Origin: Thermoproteota archaeon
Lineage (GTDB): Archaea > Thermoproteota > Methanomethylicia > Methanomethylicales > Methanomethylicaceae
Assembly (NCBI GenBank): GCA_030055545.1
Contig: JASFYK010000049.1
Coordinates: forward strand, 1 to 6,876
Length of the DNA: 6,876 bases
Reading direction: 5' to 3'
Position 1 is the stretch's first letter. Every line of letters begins with the position of its first letter. Made by a program: the position numbers and the translations under genes. The notes below the pieces were generated by a model, which was not told the origin of the DNA, searched no databases, and saw only the letters and a list, made by a program, of their open reading frames with translations. This document shows positions 5,309 to 6,876 of the stretch, piece after piece.

Positions 5309-5758
5309 GTGCAGCCTATGCCACTTGGTATTCTATCAAGAAAGGAGGATGGGTTCAGCACTGAACGGCTGATCTCGCTCGCGAAATCGCGCCTCGAGGA
5401 GGGATCCTACGGTGCCCTCATCACTTTCGTCGGCACCGTGAGGGGGACTTCCCGCGGGGGATCGAGGGTGGTTCGACTCGAGTATGAGGCATACGAGGAG
5501 TCGGCGAAAGAATCCCTGCAGAGGATAGCAGATGACATATCTAAGATTGATGGTGTCAGGGACGTGATCATATGCCACCGATACGGCGCATTCGCCCCCG
5601 GGGAGGAGGTTCTCTTCGTTGCAGTCGCTTCCGAGAGGAGCTCACCAGGCTTCGAGGCTATACGCGAGGCCGTGTACCGGGTGAAACACGAGGTGCCCAT
5701 CTGGAAGAAGGAGTGGACAGCTGACGGGAGCTACTGGGTAGGGGCTGAAGGGGCATAG
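5309..5758 (+). CDS. moaE: Molybdopterin synthase large subunit MoaE
   Basis: A 149-residue catalytic subunit of molybdopterin synthase, which converts cyclic pyranopterin monophosphate into the dithiolene molybdopterin using sulfur carried on MoaD. Family landmarks are present: GALITFVGTVR (35-45) with the conserved Arg45, YEAYEESA (59-66), VIICHRYGAF-PGEE (86-100), the SERSSPGFEA turn, and the active-site lysines Lys126 and Lys133 in VKHEVPIWKKEW, with the same spacing as Lys119 and Lys126 of E. coli MoaE. Length is usual. The start may be GTG at 5309 or ATG at 5318; neither has a Shine-Dalgarno, and the predicted transcript start falls at 5309, so translation is probably leaderless. No moaD or other cofactor genes are nearby. 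In archaea the product serves tungsten or molybdenum enzymes such as formylmethanofuran dehydrogenase. Confidence 0.93.
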   Translation: MQPMPLGILSRKEDGFSTERLISLAKSRLEEGSYGALITFVGTVRGTSRGGSRVVRLEYEAYEESAKESLQRIADDISKIDGVRDVIICHRYGAFAPGEEVLFVAVASERSSPGFEAIREAVYRVKHEVPIWKKEWTADGSYWVGAEGA

Positions 5759-5813
5759 CCCCGCAGTACATGAGGTCAGCAGGATTTTGAATCTATCGGT
5801 GAGGCAATAGTGC

Positions 5814-6876
5814 CTAAAGCCCGATTCCCAAGATCCCCTCGACCGCGTCGAAAATTCTCCAGGCTCCGGTGAAATCCTTGTCCTTTCCTTCCGTCATATC
5901 CCATGCTAGCCTCTCCGCGATGGTGAGTGCCTCCCCCGTCCTCAGATCGTCGTCGAGGCTGCCGAAGAACATGTCAGCATAGTCCTTGACGCAAACGCTC
6001 ATCTGCCCCTCGCCCCTGCCCCTCCTGGCAATTCTGGCGCCATCCCTCAAGGTCTGCAGCCTCCTCTCCGCGCCCTCTAGCCCCGCCTCCGAATAGTCGA
6101 TCTTCTCACGGTAGTGCTTCTGAAGTAGGAATGTCCTGACTGTGCTTCCAGAAAACCTCTCCAAGACGTCCCTGATGTATACTGAATGTCCCAATGACTT
6201 GGACATCTTGTCGCCGCCCATTAGCACGAAGTTGTTGTGCATCCAATACCTCGCGAGAACCTTCCCGAACATCGCCCTTGACAGCAGCGCTTCGCACTCG
6301 TGGTGCGGATATATGAGGTCTATCCCTCCCCAGTGGACGTCGAACCCGGGTCCAAGCGAATCCGTTGACATCACCACGCACTGTATGTGCCAGCCTGGTC
6401 TACCCCTGCCCAAGGGAGAGTCCCAGGTCTCCTCCCCCTCCTTCCCCTGCCTCCACAGCGTAAAATCGAAGGGGCCTTTCTTTGAGCCGGATTCTATCTT
6501 GTCTGTGACCGCCTCCTGGACTTCAGAGACTAGCTCTCCGAACCCTCCCGCCTTCTGGACGTCGAAGTATATCGCTCCCCCGGACCTGTAGGCGAAGCCT
6601 AGCCCGAGCAGCCTTGCCGTTTCCTCTGCAATCCTCGGGACGAATTCCGATACTTTTGTGTAAACAGTCGCCCTTTTTATGCCGAGCGAGTCCATGTCTT
6701 TGAAATACTCTTGGATAAAGTATTCTGCGATCTCCCTTGTGGTCTTCCTCTGGGCGACCGCGCGCTCAGTTATCTTGTCGTCTATGTCAGTAAAATTCTG
6801 CACGTGTACGAAGACATAGCCGAGCGCCTCAAGGTACCTCCTGAACACGTCGAAGTTTATGTACGTCCTGGCGTGT
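5814..6876 (-). CDS. cysS: Cysteinyl-tRNA synthetase, 5' end outside the window and short C terminus
   Basis: A class I synthetase that charges tRNA-Cys with cysteine. The frame enters from the right edge and gives 353 visible residues; it begins with the last His of the HIGH motif (HARTYINFDV), so about 40 N-terminal residues, including the first zinc Cys, are missing from view. The rest is clear: NFTDIDDK (27-34), GWHIQC with zinc ligand Cys166, DLIYPHHECE with zinc ligands His191 and Glu195, and KMSKS (223-227). A DALR-type helical domain follows, and the protein stops at GILGIGL. E. coli CysRS continues for roughly 70 more residues past the matching point, forming the small anticodon-binding domain, which is absent here. 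Full length would be about 390 instead of 460. The GTG at 6848 is internal, not the start. The gene ends 55 bases from the convergent moaE stop. Confidence 0.94.
   Translation of the reverse strand, partial: HARTYINFDVFRRYLEALGYVFVHVQNFTDIDDKITERAVAQRKTTREIAEYFIQEYFKDMDSLGIKRATVYTKVSEFVPRIAEETARLLGLGFAYRSGGAIYFDVQKAGGFGELVSEVQEAVTDKIESGSKKGPFDFTLWRQGKEGEETWDSPLGRGRPGWHIQCVVMSTDSLGPGFDVHWGGIDLIYPHHECEALLSRAMFGKVLARYWMHNNFVLMGGDKMSKSLGHSVYIRDVLERFSGSTVRTFLLQKHYREKIDYSEAGLEGAERRLQTLRDGARIARRGRGEGQMSVCVKDYADMFFGSLDDDLRTGEALTIAERLAWDMTEGKDKDFTGAWRIFDAVEGILGIGL

Noticed and set aside
5341..5372. AAAGGAGG directly followed by ATG at 5349 inside moaE
   Set aside because: The ATG is out of frame with moaE, has no spacing from the Shine-Dalgarno-like run, and reaches a stop after seven codons. 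It appears to be chance Lys-Glu codons.
5802..5815. AGGCA-ATAG-TGCCT hairpin between moaE and cysS as a terminator
   Set aside because: The stem is only five base pairs, overlaps the cysS stop codon, and no T-run follows on either strand.
5759..5816. Read-through of the cysS TAG to recover the missing C-terminal domain
   Set aside because: A second in-frame TAG follows after six codons, and continuing would run antisense through moaE. No frame here resembles the anticodon-binding domain.
1..6876. CRISPR arrays, tRNA or rRNA genes, insertion sequences
   Set aside because: No regularly spaced direct repeats, no tRNA cloverleaf with TTC-arm signature in the gaps, no conserved rRNA stretches, and no transposase motifs were seen.

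Overview
The window looks like chromosomal DNA of an archaeon that probably carries out corrinoid-dependent methyl transfer. Signs of an archaeon are a Nob1-type rRNA maturation nuclease, an RNA m5C methyltransferase with an embedded PUA domain, TATA boxes about 26 bases upstream of expected transcript starts, a pure T-tract terminator without a hairpin, and frequent TTG or GTG starts. A methylcobamide:coenzyme M methyltransferase next to its corrinoid protein points to methylotrophic methanogenesis or a related C1 pathway. Three of the eight visible stop codons are TAG, which argues mildly against a pyrrolysine-decoding lineage. The lineage itself cannot be fixed from this window.

Region by region: (1) positions 1-615, minus strand, hold a small unrecognised basic protein whose middle faintly resembles a nitrile-hydratase-type/Nif11 leader, and one base overlapping it the start of a second unrecognised protein that leaves the window; a TATA box lies just upstream. 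(2) 616-855 is AT-rich and non-coding, with an imperfect inverted repeat and a T-tract terminator. (3) 856-2566, minus strand, is a two-gene methyl-transfer operon: UroD-family methyltransferase first, corrinoid protein second, with a strong TATA box, a good Shine-Dalgarno sequence and an inverted repeat upstream of the TATA box. (4) 2737-4103, plus strand, is a tightly coupled pair, NAD kinase and Nob1. (5) 4087-5247, minus strand, is the NSUN-type RNA methyltransferase, whose 3' end overlaps nob1 by 17 bases. (6) 5309-5758, plus strand, is MoaE, which appears to share one AT-rich promoter core with the divergent NSUN gene. (7) 5814 to the window end, minus strand, is cysteinyl-tRNA synthetase, cut by the window edge at its N terminus and unusually short at its C terminus.

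Functionally, regions 4, 5 and 7 are housekeeping genes for NADP supply, rRNA and RNA maturation and tRNA charging. MoaE makes molybdopterin, which is used by tungsten or molybdenum enzymes such as formylmethanofuran dehydrogenase. Region 3 would pass methyl groups from a methylated substrate to coenzyme M, but no substrate-specific methyltransferase is visible. No mobile element, CRISPR array, tRNA or rRNA gene was seen. The least explained parts are the small gene pair at the left edge, the short CysRS, and the inverted repeat upstream of the methyltransferase promoter.
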